Positions 17,176 through 25,399 of a stretch of 64,000 nucleotides of DNA are shown piece after piece. Below the pieces are notes generated by a model that worked only from the letters and a program-made list of their open reading frames with translations, was not told the DNA's origin and searched no databases. Origin of the DNA: Sphingobacterium chungjuense (GTDB lineage: Bacteria; Bacteroidota; Bacteroidia; Sphingobacteriales; Sphingobacteriaceae). Location: assembly GCF_011316935.1 (NCBI RefSeq), contig NZ_WLYS01000003.1, forward strand, positions 641,395 through 705,394. Reading direction: 5' to 3'. The first letter of the stretch is position 1, and each line of letters opens with the position of its first letter. A program made the translations under genes and the position numbers.

Positions 17176-18768
17176 CTAAAACGGCGCGTCGTCTGGCATA
17201 TCGTTCATACGAGATGGCATGGTGATGCCACCGCCAAAACTATCGGATGGCGTCATCGCTGATGGAGACGGAGGCCCGCCGAAAGCGCCAAAACCGTCAT
17301 CCTTGCCGCCTTCCATGCCATAAAAATCGTCTTCAAGATCGACGAACTTCACATATTTACCAACAAACTTCAGCGGTACAATACCGGTTTCACCATTACG
17401 GTGTTTCGCAATAATAACCTCACCCACACCAGCAGTTGGGCGACCTTCTTCATCTTCCGTCATTCCGTAATATTCCGGACGATATAAGAACAATACCATA
17501 TCGGCATCTTGCTCAATAGATCCAGATTCACGCAAATCGGAAAGCATCGGTCTTTTACTATTTCCTGGCCTTGATTCTACCGCACGGCTTAACTGTGATA
17601 GTGCCAAAACGGGCACATTCAATTCCTTGGCTACGGATTTCAGCGCACGAGAAATACTACCGATTTCCTGCTCCCGGTTACCTCCGCCTTTGCCTTCGCT
17701 CTTGCCATGCATTAGCTGCAAATAATCCACGATCACCATTTGAATATCGTGTTGTGCTTTTAGACGGCGACATTTAGCACGAAATTCAAATACATTTAGT
17801 GCAGGCGTATCATCAATAATAAGCGGCGCTTCGGTTAACCGGCCTATGCGAGAATGTAACTGTTGCCATTCGTGATCGGCGAGATTTCCTTTTTTCAGTT
17901 TCTCTTGTTCAATTTCTGTTTCCCCTGCAATCAGACGATTCACTAACTGCACGGACGACATCTCTAGAGAGAATACTGCTACCGGACGCTGATGATCCAC
18001 CGCCGCATTCCGTGCTACTGAAAGTACAAAAGCTGTTTTTCCCATCGCCGGACGAGCCGCGATAATCACTAAGTCGGAAGGTTGCCAACCTGATGTCATT
18101 CGATCTAAGGCCGTCAATCCGCTAGGAATACCTGTCAAACCATCGGTACGATCACGTAATAGTTCCAACGCATTAATAGCTTCACGCATGATATCGTCCA
18201 TCTTGCGCGAATCACGACGCAAATTGTTTTGCGCGATATCGAAAAGACTTTTCTCGGCGTGATCCAGCAAATCGAAGATATCGCTGGTCTCGTCGTAAGA
18301 GGCATTGATAATCTCCGTAGATACCTGAATCAATTCCCGCTGAATGTATTTCTGCGAGATAATACGTGCGTGAAACTCGATATTGGCCGCTGAAACGACA
18401 CGATCGGTCAATTGCGTAATATAATAGGCTCCGCCAACCATCTCCAAAGCACCCATTTGGCGCAATTCGGTGGTCACGGTCAACAAATCTATTGGAGATG
18501 TTTTCTGAAATAGATTGTAAATCGCCTGAAAGATTTTTTGATGTGCTTCTTTATAGAATGACTCCGGTTTTAGGATGTCAATCACTTCACTCAACGCATT
18601 TTTTTCTAACATCAGCGCGCCTAATACTGCTTCTTCCAGATCCGGAGCTTGTGGAGGTAACTTGCCCAGACCGCCGATCAAACTACTAACGCTTGTCCGC
18701 TTTCTGTTCAGATTAGCCTTCCCGGATTTTCCGAAATCACTAGGATTATTTTCGCTCTGCTGTGACAT
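17176..18768 (-). CDS. dnaB: Replicative DNA helicase DnaB
   Basis: A 530-residue hexameric helicase of the replication fork. The N-terminal primase-contacting domain (about 45-150) begins PPQAPDLEEAVLGALMLEK. The RecA-like ATPase domain (about 200-470) has IAARPAMGKTAFVLS (Walker A), VAVFSLEMSS, MVIVDYLQLMHG (Walker B) and ALSQLSRAVE. The tail is Gly/Ser/Pro-rich. A longer frame starts at 18855, but two -7 promoter elements lie at 18844-18860, so the start is taken at 18768 (MSQQSENNPSDFG). That gives the usual length and a ~70-base leader. Confidence 0.96.
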   Translation of the reverse strand: MSQQSENNPSDFGKSGKANLNRKRTSVSSLIGGLGKLPPQAPDLEEAVLGALMLEKNALSEVIDILKPESFYKEAHQKIFQAIYNLFQKTSPIDLLTVTTELRQMGALEMVGGAYYITQLTDRVVSAANIEFHARIISQKYIQRELIQVSTEIINASYDETSDIFDLLDHAEKSLFDIAQNNLRRDSRKMDDIMREAINALELLRDRTDGLTGIPSGLTALDRMTSGWQPSDLVIIAARPAMGKTAFVLSVARNAAVDHQRPVAVFSLEMSSVQLVNRLIAGETEIEQEKLKKGNLADHEWQQLHSRIGRLTEAPLIIDDTPALNVFEFRAKCRRLKAQHDIQMVIVDYLQLMHGKSEGKGGGNREQEIGSISRALKSVAKELNVPVLALSQLSRAVESRPGNSKRPMLSDLRESGSIEQDADMVLFLYRPEYYGMTEDEEGRPTAGVGEVIIAKHRNGETGIVPLKFVGKYVKFVDLEDDFYGMEGGKDDGFGAFGGPPSPSAMTPSDSFGGGITMPSRMNDMPDDAPF

Positions 18769-18843
18769 ATAGATATAATGGATTTTTGAGGAGTTTTTCA
18801 CACATTTCCTGCTTCCGTTTCGCGGCAAACATTGATGGGACAG

Positions 18844-18860
18844 CAAAAGTAACAAAAATA
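18844..18860 (-). promoter_or_regulatory. Two overlapping -7 elements upstream of dnaB
   Basis: The minus strand reads TATTTTTG (18860-18853) then TACTTTTG (18851-18844), one base apart. Both fit TAnnTTTG. They predict closely spaced starts 70-80 bases upstream of dnaB and rule out the start codon at 18855. Confidence 0.55.
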
Positions 18861-19035
18861 GCCACGACGTATCATTTTAGTTTTAAACACTCCTTTTCAT
18901 TAAACGCGCTAGCACTCTATTTAGCGTACCGTATGATGCACCTATATTCCACAAACAAATTTAGCACGATGTTAGTAAACCACCTAACAATCTGAAAATA
19001 AACTTTATAAAAACATGTTTAATTCACATCGTCAT

Positions 19036-19044
19036 TGTGGATAA
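19036..19044 (-). promoter_or_regulatory. Single consensus DnaA box
   Basis: TTATCCACA on the minus strand equals the strict E. coli DnaA-box consensus. It lies in the ~390-bp region between divergent dnaB and menG/ubiE. No array or AT-rich unwinding region typical of an origin surrounds it. The rest of the region (18861-19149) is AT-rich and otherwise unassigned. Confidence 0.4.
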
Positions 19045-19149
19045 GCTATTTGTAGTGATTTAAAATATTCCTACTTTTTCAAATTTTGTCCCTTTCTGCG
19101 ATCTGTATTTTTTTACATAAATAGCAAGCCTTCTCCGACCGCTTTATTG

Positions 19150-19157
19150 TATCTTTG
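19150..19157 (+). promoter_or_regulatory. -7 element immediately upstream of menG/ubiE
   Basis: TATCTTTG ends 5 bases before ATG 19163, so transcription should begin at or near the start codon (leaderless). A GTG at 19157 overlaps this element and is unlikely to be the start. Confidence 0.65.
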
Positions 19158-19162
19158 TGCGT

Positions 19163-19900
19163 ATGACAGCTCCTAATTCAACAGTAAAACCTTATTCTGT
19201 AGACGGCAATAAAAAGGAACAAGTAGCTGATATGTTTAACAACATTTCGGCTACTTACGATATGCTTAATCGCTTCATGACGATGGGCATCGATATCATT
19301 TGGCGTCGCAAAGCAATTCGATCGTTACGCACCATAAAGCCACAACACATTCTAGACGTTGCTACAGGTACAGGGGATTTTGCGATCGAATCGGTCAGGC
19401 TGTTAAATCCTAAAAAGATTACCGGGATCGACATTTCTGAAGGCATGCTAGCTGTTGCCAAAGAAAAGATTAAGAAAAAAGAATTGACGGATCAGATTGA
19501 GGTCATGCTCGCCGATTCGGAAAACCTTCCTTTCGCCGAAGGGCATTTTGATGCTGTCACCGTGGCATTTGGTGTACGTAACTTCGAGAATCTTCAACAA
19601 GGGTTAAACGAGATTCATCGCGTGATTCGCCCTGGCGGAAAAGCCATTGTATTAGAGCTCTCCAATCCAACGGCCTTTCCGATTAAGCAGTTGTTTCATT
19701 TCTACTTTCACAAGTTCACACCAGCAATGGGCAGACTGATCTCTAAAGATAAGCGCGCGTACAGTTATTTACCCGAATCGGTGGCTCAGTTTCCGAGTGG
19801 AGCTGTGTTTGCGAAGATGATGCAAACAGCCGGATTTAAGGAAACAAAAGTGCGACCACAAACTTTTGGATTTTGCACCATTTACGAAGCCACCAAATAA
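19163..19900 (+). CDS. menG: Demethylmenaquinone methyltransferase (UbiE/MenG family)
   Basis: A 245-residue SAM-dependent C-methyltransferase; in Bacteroidota it performs the last step of menaquinone synthesis. Seen are MFNNISATYDMLNRFMTMGI with DIIWRR (UbiE signature), ILDVATGTGDFAIE (SAM motif I), GIDISEGMLAVAKEK, VTVAFGVRNFENLQQGLNEI with HRVIRPGG (second UbiE signature), and YSYLPESVAQFPSG. The start is ATG 19163 because the upstream GTG lies within the -7 element. It is the first gene of a short operon; the stop codon is 1 base from the next start. Menaquinone fits the cbb3 oxidase further along. Confidence 0.94.
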   Translation: MTAPNSTVKPYSVDGNKKEQVADMFNNISATYDMLNRFMTMGIDIIWRRKAIRSLRTIKPQHILDVATGTGDFAIESVRLLNPKKITGIDISEGMLAVAKEKIKKKELTDQIEVMLADSENLPFAEGHFDAVTVAFGVRNFENLQQGLNEIHRVIRPGGKAIVLELSNPTAFPIKQLFHFYFHKFTPAMGRLISKDKRAYSYLPESVAQFPSGAVFAKMMQTAGFKETKVRPQTFGFCTIYEATK

Positions 19901-19901
19901 T

Positions 19902-20663
19902 ATGAATAGAACGGTACTTATTACTGGAGCAAGTTCAGGTATTGGCCAAGCTTGTGCATTGGTACTGGCGAAAGAAGGCTATCGCTTGGCGCTTTGTGCT
20001 CGCCGTACGGAACGACTAGAAGCCCTTAAAAATGAAATTTTGAAAGATCTTCCGGAAACGGAAATCTATACGTTCACGTTGGATGTACGCGACGCAGATG
20101 CTGTACAACAAGCGATGACGGCTTTACCAGAAGCATGGCAACAAATCGACGTCTTGATCAACAATGCTGGCTTAAGCCAAGGTTTGGATCCTATTCAAAA
20201 AGGCAAACTAAGCGATTGGGACACCATGATCGATACGAATATCAAAGGTCTTTTATACGTAAGCCGAGCGGTGATTCCGTTGATGGAAGACAGTAAAAAT
20301 GCACACATCATCAACATCGGATCGATTGCTGGCAAAGAGGTGTATCCAAATGGAAACGTGTATTGCGCGACCAAACATGCGGTGGACGCATTGAACAAAG
20401 CGATGCGAATCGATTTACTGGAAAAAGGAATTCGTGTATCAGCCATCCATCCCGGTATGGTAGAAACCGAATTTTCGGAAGTACGTTTCCATGGCGACAT
20501 CGACCGTGCCAAAGCAGTATATAATGGTGTGGAAGCTCTTAGCGGACAAGATATCGCTGAAGTCATTGCCTTCGTATTATCCCGTCGGGCCCACATCAAT
20601 ATTAATGATCTACTCATCATGCCTACAGCGCAAGCTACCGGTACTATTGTTAATAGAAAATAA
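19902..20663 (+). CDS. SDR-family NAD(P)-dependent oxidoreductase (YdfG-like)
   Basis: A 253-residue classical short-chain dehydrogenase. TGASSGIGQACALVLAKEG is the Rossmann cofactor loop, and the basic residues in CARRTERLE favour NADP. NNAGLSQG is the structural NNAG motif. The catalytic set is Ser in INIGSIAGKE and Tyr-x-x-x-Lys in YCATKHAVDAL. HPGMVETEFSEVRF closes the active site. This arrangement resembles the serine/3-hydroxy acid dehydrogenase YdfG group; the true substrate is unknown. An upstream in-frame start (19866) lies inside menG and is less likely than ATG 19902, which gives MNRTVLITGASSGIG. Confidence 0.9.
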   Translation: MNRTVLITGASSGIGQACALVLAKEGYRLALCARRTERLEALKNEILKDLPETEIYTFTLDVRDADAVQQAMTALPEAWQQIDVLINNAGLSQGLDPIQKGKLSDWDTMIDTNIKGLLYVSRAVIPLMEDSKNAHIINIGSIAGKEVYPNGNVYCATKHAVDALNKAMRIDLLEKGIRVSAIHPGMVETEFSEVRFHGDIDRAKAVYNGVEALSGQDIAEVIAFVLSRRAHININDLLIMPTAQATGTIVNRK

Positions 20664-20670
20664 ATAGAAT

Positions 20671-21120
20671 ATGTCTTTAGAACAAACGATTAATCAAGAT
20701 ATCAAGGCGGCCATGATCGCCAAAGACAATGTTAAGTTAAGAGGTTTACGCGCAATAAAGTCGGCCATCTTGTTAGCAAAAACAGAGAAAACACACGTAG
20801 AAGATATTTCGGAAGATGCCGAAATCAAAGTATTGCAGAAATTGGTAAAGCAACGCAAGGAATCTGCTGAGATCTACAAAACGCAGAACCGGGAAGACTT
20901 GTACCAAGTAGAAATCGAGGAAAAGGAAGTCATCGAGGCGTATTTACCAAAACAATTGGATCGAAGTGAGATCGAAGCAATGGTGAAAGAGATCGTTGCA
21001 GAGACTGGCGCTTCTTCTATAAAAGATATGGGTAAAGTAATGGGCTTAGCCAATCAACGTTTGGCCGGCAAAGCGGATGGCAGCACGATATCACAAGTGG
21101 TAAAAGCCATCTTGGGATAA
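20671..21120 (+). CDS. GatB/YqeY domain protein
   Basis: A 149-residue YqeY-type protein, resembling the C-terminal tRNA-contacting domain of GatB. Typical segments are LEQTINQDIKAAMIAKDNVK, LRGLRAIKSAILLAKTEK, QKLVKQRKESAEIY, EAYLPKQLDRSEIEAMV and MGKVMGLANQRLAGKADG. Usual length. Last gene of the menG-SDR-yqeY unit, 7 bases after the SDR gene. The stop codon is only 5 bases from the stop of the convergent dnaX, so the transcripts must overlap. Biochemical role not established. Confidence 0.92.
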   Translation: MSLEQTINQDIKAAMIAKDNVKLRGLRAIKSAILLAKTEKTHVEDISEDAEIKVLQKLVKQRKESAEIYKTQNREDLYQVEIEEKEVIEAYLPKQLDRSEIEAMVKEIVAETGASSIKDMGKVMGLANQRLAGKADGSTISQVVKAILG

Positions 21121-21125
21121 TATGG

Positions 21126-22976
21126 CTAGCTCAAGCCTAGATTGAATTTCTTTCTAAGGGTCTCCAAAGCTGGGTTTTTGGAGACCATAGCTTGATATTT
21201 TTCTTGAGAAGTGTAAGGTTTACGAACTTTTGTTTTCTCGATCACGACTTCGCGGATCTCTAACGCGTAGTTTCGCAACTGCACGCGCAAATGGTTTAAG
21301 ATATCGACCTTTCCCAGTTTCATCTCTTCCATCTGCACCATATTCTCTACCTCGACCTCAATCATATTACCTTTGAGTATCGGCGTACTTGACGACATGA
21401 TGGTGTATAAGGTAATTTTATTCTCCTGCTTCACAAATTCTGCATAAGCATTCCATTTCTTTAAGAAATCTTCGGTTTCCACTTCAGCAAATTCCGAACC
21501 TTGTAGCAGTTCATTCTCCTGCTCTTCCTCGTCTTTCTGATCGAGAATGGTATTGAGATCCGGCAGGAGCTTTTTCGCGGGCATCGCTCCCCATCCTTTG
21601 GAAGGCGTCGGTTTTATCTCCACGTCCTGGGCTGCGGATGTATTATTTCGCGAAGTTAGTGTATTGGCATTCGACGGAATTGCTTCAGCTGCTGATGGTG
21701 TAACTGGATTTGTCGTAGCTGGAGCCGAGTGGGCAGGAATCGGTTGTACACCTGGTTTAGCGATCGTCTCCGTTTCCCGACTATTCTGCGCAGAAGCAGT
21801 GCTGACCGCATCGGCCGGTTTATCCGTTAGTTTTTTTTTTACATCAACTTCCGTTGATGTTTCTGTGAGGCTCATTCGAATCGCGGTAGCGATATGGCAC
21901 ATTTTAAGTAGAGCGAGCTCCACTTGAAGCCGATGATTTTTGCTGGTTCGGTAATTGATCTCACATTGGTTGGCGATATTCATAGCCGACAATAGCAAAC
22001 CGCTATTCAACTGCTGCGATTGTTCCAGATATTTCTTCCGAATGTTCTCCCCTACTTCCAACAATTTCAGCGTAGCGGGTTCTTTGGCAACTAATAAATT
22101 TCGTAAGTGAGCAGATAAACCGGCAATAAAATGCCCGCCATCAAAGCCATTGGTCAACACCTTATCAAATACCAACAAAGCTTGCGCAGCATCCTGTTGC
22201 ACGATGTATTGTAATAAGTCGAAATAGTAATCGTAATCCAGAATGTTGAGATTGTCGATTACTGCTTTGTAAGTCACTTCCTTGTTTGAGAAACTCACGA
22301 TTTGATCGAACATCGACAGGGCGTCTCGCAATCCACCGTCGGCTTTTTGCGCGATCACATGCAGACCATCATTCTCATAGCTGATGCCTTCATTCTTGGC
22401 TATCCTAGCCAAATGATTGGCCATGTCTTCCACTTGAATGCGGTTGAAATCAAAGATTTGACAACGCGATAAGATCGTTGGAAGGATTTTGTGCTTCTCG
22501 GTGGTAGCCAAGATGAAGATCGCATAACTTGGCGGTTCTTCCAATGTCTTTAGAAAAGCATTGAAGGCTTGCTGCGATAGCATGTGCACCTCATCGATGA
22601 TGTAGATCTTGTATTTACCGGTTTGCGGTGGGATGCGAACTTGATCAATGAGCGAGCGAATATCTTCTACCGAGTTGTTTGAAGCGGCATCCAGTTCGTG
22701 AATACTGAACGAGTTGCCATTCTGGAAAGAGCGACAGCTATTGCATTCGCCACAGGCTTCGGTATTTTCGGAGATCTGTTCACAATTTATTGTCTTCGCC
22801 AAAATACGCGCACAGGTAGTCTTTCCCACACCTCGGGGACCACAAAATAAGAATGCTTGCGCCAACTGATTGTTGTGTATTGCGTTCTTCAGCGTATTGG
22901 TGATGTGCGACTGCCCTACAACCGAATCAAAGGTGACTGGGCGGTATTTTCGGGCAGAAACAATAAAATTGTCCAT
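21126..22976 (-). CDS. dnaX: DNA polymerase III subunit tau (possible gamma by slippage)
   Basis: A 616-residue clamp-loader subunit. Domain I carries FLFCGPRGVGKTTCARILAK (Walker A), the zinc site CGECNSC with the upstream Cys, IIDEVHMLSQQAF (Walker B), the SRC motif in ILSRCQIFDF, and LRDALSMFDQ in domain II. Domain III ends near residue 370. After it comes a Pro/Thr/Ala-rich linker (about 380-475) and a C-terminal domain. The start at 22976 (MDNFIVSARKYRP) matches family N-termini; the extra 24 codons to 23048 do not. At codons 379-382 is a run of ten A, and both alternative frames stop within four codons (see findings). Confidence 0.96.
   Translation of the reverse strand: MDNFIVSARKYRPVTFDSVVGQSHITNTLKNAIHNNQLAQAFLFCGPRGVGKTTCARILAKTINCEQISENTEACGECNSCRSFQNGNSFSIHELDAASNNSVEDIRSLIDQVRIPPQTGKYKIYIIDEVHMLSQQAFNAFLKTLEEPPSYAIFILATTEKHKILPTILSRCQIFDFNRIQVEDMANHLARIAKNEGISYENDGLHVIAQKADGGLRDALSMFDQIVSFSNKEVTYKAVIDNLNILDYDYYFDLLQYIVQQDAAQALLVFDKVLTNGFDGGHFIAGLSAHLRNLLVAKEPATLKLLEVGENIRKKYLEQSQQLNSGLLLSAMNIANQCEINYRTSKNHRLQVELALLKMCHIATAIRMSLTETSTEVDVKKKLTDKPADAVSTASAQNSRETETIAKPGVQPIPAHSAPATTNPVTPSAAEAIPSNANTLTSRNNTSAAQDVEIKPTPSKGWGAMPAKKLLPDLNTILDQKDEEEQENELLQGSEFAEVETEDFLKKWNAYAEFVKQENKITLYTIMSSSTPILKGNMIEVEVENMVQMEEMKLGKVDILNHLRVQLRNYALEIREVVIEKTKVRKPYTSQEKYQAMVSKNPALETLRKKFNLGLS
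21831..21840 (-). other. A10 slippery tract in dnaX
   Basis: On the coding strand GTA AAA AAA AAA CTA ACG spans Val379-Lys-Lys-Lys-Leu. One extra A (or a -1 ribosomal shift) gives ACT AAC GGA TAA; one fewer A (or +1) gives an immediate TAA. Its place, directly after the clamp-loader core, is where gamma would be expected to end. Confidence 0.6.
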
Positions 22977-23036
22977 TGCAACGAAGTTACGGAAATATTC
23001 GACCCTACGCAATATGAGTACCGCAAAAAAGGGCAC

Positions 23037-23064
23037 AAAAAAAGCCACCTTAGGGGATGGCTTT
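23037..23064 (-). terminator. Terminator upstream of dnaX
   Basis: AAAGCCATC..GGTGGCTTT-type stem (plus strand AAAGCCACC and GATGGCTTT) followed on the minus strand by a run of seven T. It would end the candidate small RNA and any read-through from the gene at 23211-23705. Confidence 0.8.
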
Positions 23065-23139
23065 CTGATAACTCAGCGGCATGTTTCGCAACAGACCTGT
23101 AACTAACTAAACACAAGTATATAAAACAAATAATCTACT
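23037..23139 (-). ncRNA. Candidate ~100-nt small RNA upstream of dnaX
   Basis: A -7 element at 23144-23151 predicts a start near 23138, and a rho-independent terminator ends at 23037, with no credible reading frame between them. The predicted RNA contains three consecutive small hairpins: TGTT-GCGA-AACA, CTGA-GTTA-TCAG and the terminator stem. It lacks the SRP RNA apical sequence GGAAGGAAGCAG, so I do not call it 4.5S RNA. It could also be a leader or an untranslated tail of the upstream gene. Confidence 0.4.
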
Positions 23140-23143
23140 TGCT

Positions 23144-23151
23144 CAAAGATA
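23144..23151 (-). promoter_or_regulatory. Orphan -7 element
   Basis: TATCTTTG on the minus strand, about 170 bases upstream of dnaX and 60 bases after the stop codon of the preceding gene. With the terminator at 23037-23064 it delimits a ~100-nt transcript. Confidence 0.5.
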
Positions 23152-23210
23152 ATAGCGTCGTTTGAAGTCTGTGTTATCCATGCGTTATGATAATAATTTT
23201 TTGTAGCCGA

Positions 23211-23705
23211 TCAACGAGCCTGTGCCTCGGCAATCATTTTCATGACCTCATCAATGGTGGTCTTTGCGGCTTCTTTCATTTTTGGATTACCCGGATAATC
23301 AGTATCCAAAGTCACTTCTTTGGATTTTTCCTTATACGTAAACTTCAGCACAAAGCGAGCGGCAGTAGGCTCACGATCTGCCTGTGGCGTAGTCATATCA
23401 TTATCTACATTCCAAAAGCCCAATTCTTGTGCTTTGCGGTGTAGATACAACAAATCATTATCGCGCAGCTTTACCGTATCTAGCGCTACCGTTCCATTTT
23501 TACGCTCAAACTGATACAGATGTGTTGTAGAGCTGTAATGATTTTGCATCGAATCGGGTGTACCGTAAGTTAGCTCAATGGCTTCGAAGTCGGTAAAGCG
23601 AAACGGTGCATTTTTTACCATCGCAGAATAATAGTAAAAACAGTAAATAAAGAATGGAACGATGATACAAATTCCGAGAAAAATCCGTTTTCCTCTGTCA
23701 GACAT
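23211..23705 (-). CDS. Hypothetical membrane-anchored protein
   Basis: A 164-residue protein. The N-terminus MSDRGKRIFLGICIIVPFFI is a single membrane anchor with its basic side facing in; the remainder is predicted to lie outside the inner membrane. The soluble part has short beta strands (FRFTDFEAIELTYGTPDSM, VALDTVKLRDNDLLYLHRKA, AARFVLKFTYKEKSKEVTLD). I do not recognise a family. The start is placed at 23705, because the longer frame to 23741 would run through its own -7 promoter element at 23729-23736. Function unknown. Confidence 0.75.
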   Translation of the reverse strand: MSDRGKRIFLGICIIVPFFIYCFYYYSAMVKNAPFRFTDFEAIELTYGTPDSMQNHYSSTTHLYQFERKNGTVALDTVKLRDNDLLYLHRKAQELGFWNVDNDMTTPQADREPTAARFVLKFTYKEKSKEVTLDTDYPGNPKMKEAAKTTIDEVMKMIAEAQAR

Positions 23706-23728
23706 AATGTTTAAATGTAAAGTGCGCA

Positions 23729-23736
23729 CAAAAGTA
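23729..23736 (-). promoter_or_regulatory. -7 element that decides the start of the 164-residue protein
   Basis: TACTTTTG on the minus strand; predicted start about 23724, ~18 bases before ATG 23705. Confidence 0.6.
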
Positions 23737-23788
23737 CGCATTTATACACACTTTCTGGTTGAAAGTCTACAAACAGACGATTCACTGA

Positions 23789-24421
23789 CTAAGTTTTTGG
23801 GCTACCGGCACGCTTAAAATAGCGGTAATACCAGGTATCTTTTAGATCAGAGATGATGACGCCTTTTTTGGTGGATACATGGACAAATTTACCATTGTGT
23901 AAATAGATCCCGACGTGGTCGATATTGCGCCCCCCAAAGGAAAAAAATACGAGATCACCTTCTTTTAACTGGTTTTCATATTTGCGTTTAACATTGTCGG
24001 CCATATCTCTGGAGGTACGCGGTAAATTTTGACTGAAGACTTCGCGATATAACAGTCCTACAAAAGCGGAACAATCCATGCCATTGCGATCCAATCCACC
24101 GGTACGATGTGGCGTTCCCATCCAATCGTCAATGAAAAGATAGAGGTCGCTACTTTTGGAGATATCGCGACTATTGACACCTAATAATTGTGCGTAATTA
24201 TCGAGTTTATTGCCTGAATAAGAAATAGAACGCGCTTTACTCGCATCAGATACAGGTGCTTTTGATGTATTTCGATGTTTACTACTTTCTAGTTTTCCGT
24301 AACGATAATTGGTATTACTTTTTTTGCGCACGCCGCATGATCCCAATAGTAGTGCACCGCAAAGGATAAATACGACGTGGTATACCTTATAAGAAGTAAG
24401 TTGTAACATGCTATGTGTCAT
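23789..24421 (-). CDS. NlpC/P60 (C40) cell-wall peptidase, lipoprotein
   Basis: A 210-residue lipoprotein that probably cleaves peptidoglycan stem peptides in the periplasm. The signal ends in LLLGSC (Cys29). A basic, Ser-rich linker (about 30-70) precedes the NlpC/P60 domain (about 75-205). The catalytic triad is visible: Cys117 in GMDCSAFVGLLYR, His169 in RNIDHVGIYLHNG and His181 in KFVHVSTKKG. LPRTSRDMA is the usual conserved segment. Start ambiguity: ATG 24421 would lie at the predicted transcription start, whereas ATG 24409 leaves a ~12-base leader. Confidence 0.92.
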   Translation of the reverse strand: MTHSMLQLTSYKVYHVVFILCGALLLGSCGVRKKSNTNYRYGKLESSKHRNTSKAPVSDASKARSISYSGNKLDNYAQLLGVNSRDISKSSDLYLFIDDWMGTPHRTGGLDRNGMDCSAFVGLLYREVFSQNLPRTSRDMADNVKRKYENQLKEGDLVFFSFGGRNIDHVGIYLHNGKFVHVSTKKGVIISDLKDTWYYRYFKRAGSPKT

Positions 24422-24426
24422 ATTTA

Positions 24427-24434
24427 CAAATGTA
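24427..24434 (-). promoter_or_regulatory. -7 element for the NlpC/P60 gene
   Basis: TACATTTG on the minus strand; predicted start at about 24421. Divergent from the eamA promoter 48 bases away. Confidence 0.55.
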
Positions 24435-24481
24435 TTTTCGTGACACGAAAAAGCAAAGCACTTTTTTCCACAATTGTTATT

Positions 24482-24489
24482 TACTTTTG
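24482..24489 (+). promoter_or_regulatory. -7 element for the EamA transporter gene
   Basis: TACTTTTG ends 7 bases before ATG 24497, giving a nearly leaderless mRNA. It excludes the upstream in-frame ATG 24413. Confidence 0.62.
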
Positions 24490-24496
24490 CGAGATA

Positions 24497-25399
24497 ATGG
24501 AAAAATTAAAAGGATCATTAGCCGTATTTTTTGGAGCAGCAAGTTTCGGCGTGCTATCTACTTTTGTGAAGAAAGCATACAAAGCTGGATTTACGCTGGG
24601 TGAAGTAACAGGCTCTCAGGCGCTCTTTGGCGTTGTTTTTTTATGGCTGGTGTATGCTATTTTACAAATAGGAAAAGCTCCCGCACAGAGCCCTGTGCGG
24701 AAAGATCCGAAGTGGTTACTGTTCGTTGCTGGATTAAGCTCTGGTCTTGTCAGCGTACTGTATTATCAATGTGTACAACTTGTACCTGCTTCGATCGCGA
24801 TCATCTTGTTGATGCAATATATCTGGATTGGCGCTATCTTGGAATGGCTGTTATTCAAAAAAGCTCCGAGCCAGATACAATTAATCGGGTGCGTGCTTAT
24901 TATTATAGGCACCTTATTCTCCACCGGTTTGCTCGAAGAAGAAGTGCCTAACCTCTCCATTGAAGGATTGCTTTATGGTTTTGGTGCTGCTACGGCTTAT
25001 TCGTTATTCATTATGCTTAATGGCAGAATCGGGAATGATTACCCAACCGTGTTAAAAAGTGCTCTGATGATCACCGGTGCATTAGTACTTATTCTAGTTT
25101 TGTTACGACCGGTTGGATTGCTGTCCTTCGAGGTTATGTATCGCCTGTTGCCCTACGGACTTTTACTGGCTCTATTTGGCACCGTGATACCACCATTGCT
25201 TTTTGCTTACGGAATGCCTAAAACAGGCTATTCGTTGGGAAGTATTTTAAGTGCCGTAGAATTGCCCGTGGCAGTCTGTATGTCGCACGTGGTATTAGGG
25301 GAATATGTATCCGGCTGGCAATGGTTTGGTTTGGTCTTTATCTTGGCGGTCATTGTCACTATCCAGTTGCAAAAACCTAAAAAAGCTCCGACTGTTTAA
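24497..25399 (+). CDS. EamA/DMT-family transporter
   Basis: A 300-residue protein with ten predicted transmembrane helices in two EamA repeats (about 5-140 and 155-295). The first repeat opens GSLAVFFGAASFGVLSTFVK and ends YIWIGAILEWLLFKKAP; the second contains LLYGFGAATAYSLFIMLNGR and ends PVAVCMSHVVLGEYVSGWQ. Drug/metabolite transporters of this type export amino acids or other small metabolites; the substrate is not predictable. The start at 24497 follows the -7 element. The stop codon lies inside the loop of a terminator shared with the convergent receptor gene. Confidence 0.9.
   Translation: MEKLKGSLAVFFGAASFGVLSTFVKKAYKAGFTLGEVTGSQALFGVVFLWLVYAILQIGKAPAQSPVRKDPKWLLFVAGLSSGLVSVLYYQCVQLVPASIAIILLMQYIWIGAILEWLLFKKAPSQIQLIGCVLIIIGTLFSTGLLEEEVPNLSIEGLLYGFGAATAYSLFIMLNGRIGNDYPTVLKSALMITGALVLILVLLRPVGLLSFEVMYRLLPYGLLLALFGTVIPPLLFAYGMPKTGYSLGSILSAVELPVAVCMSHVVLGEYVSGWQWFGLVFILAVIVTIQLQKPKKAPTV

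Noticed and set aside
19021..19148. A replication origin between dnaB and menG
   Set aside because: Only one DnaA box, no dnaA gene and no box cluster.
22857..23116. Short frames on both strands at the dnaX 5' end and in the small-RNA region
   Set aside because: They overlap conserved dnaX codons, the candidate RNA and the terminator, and show no family features.
23037..23139. SRP (4.5S) RNA
   Set aside because: The position next to dnaX is suggestive, but the universal apical motif GGAAGGAAGCAG is missing.
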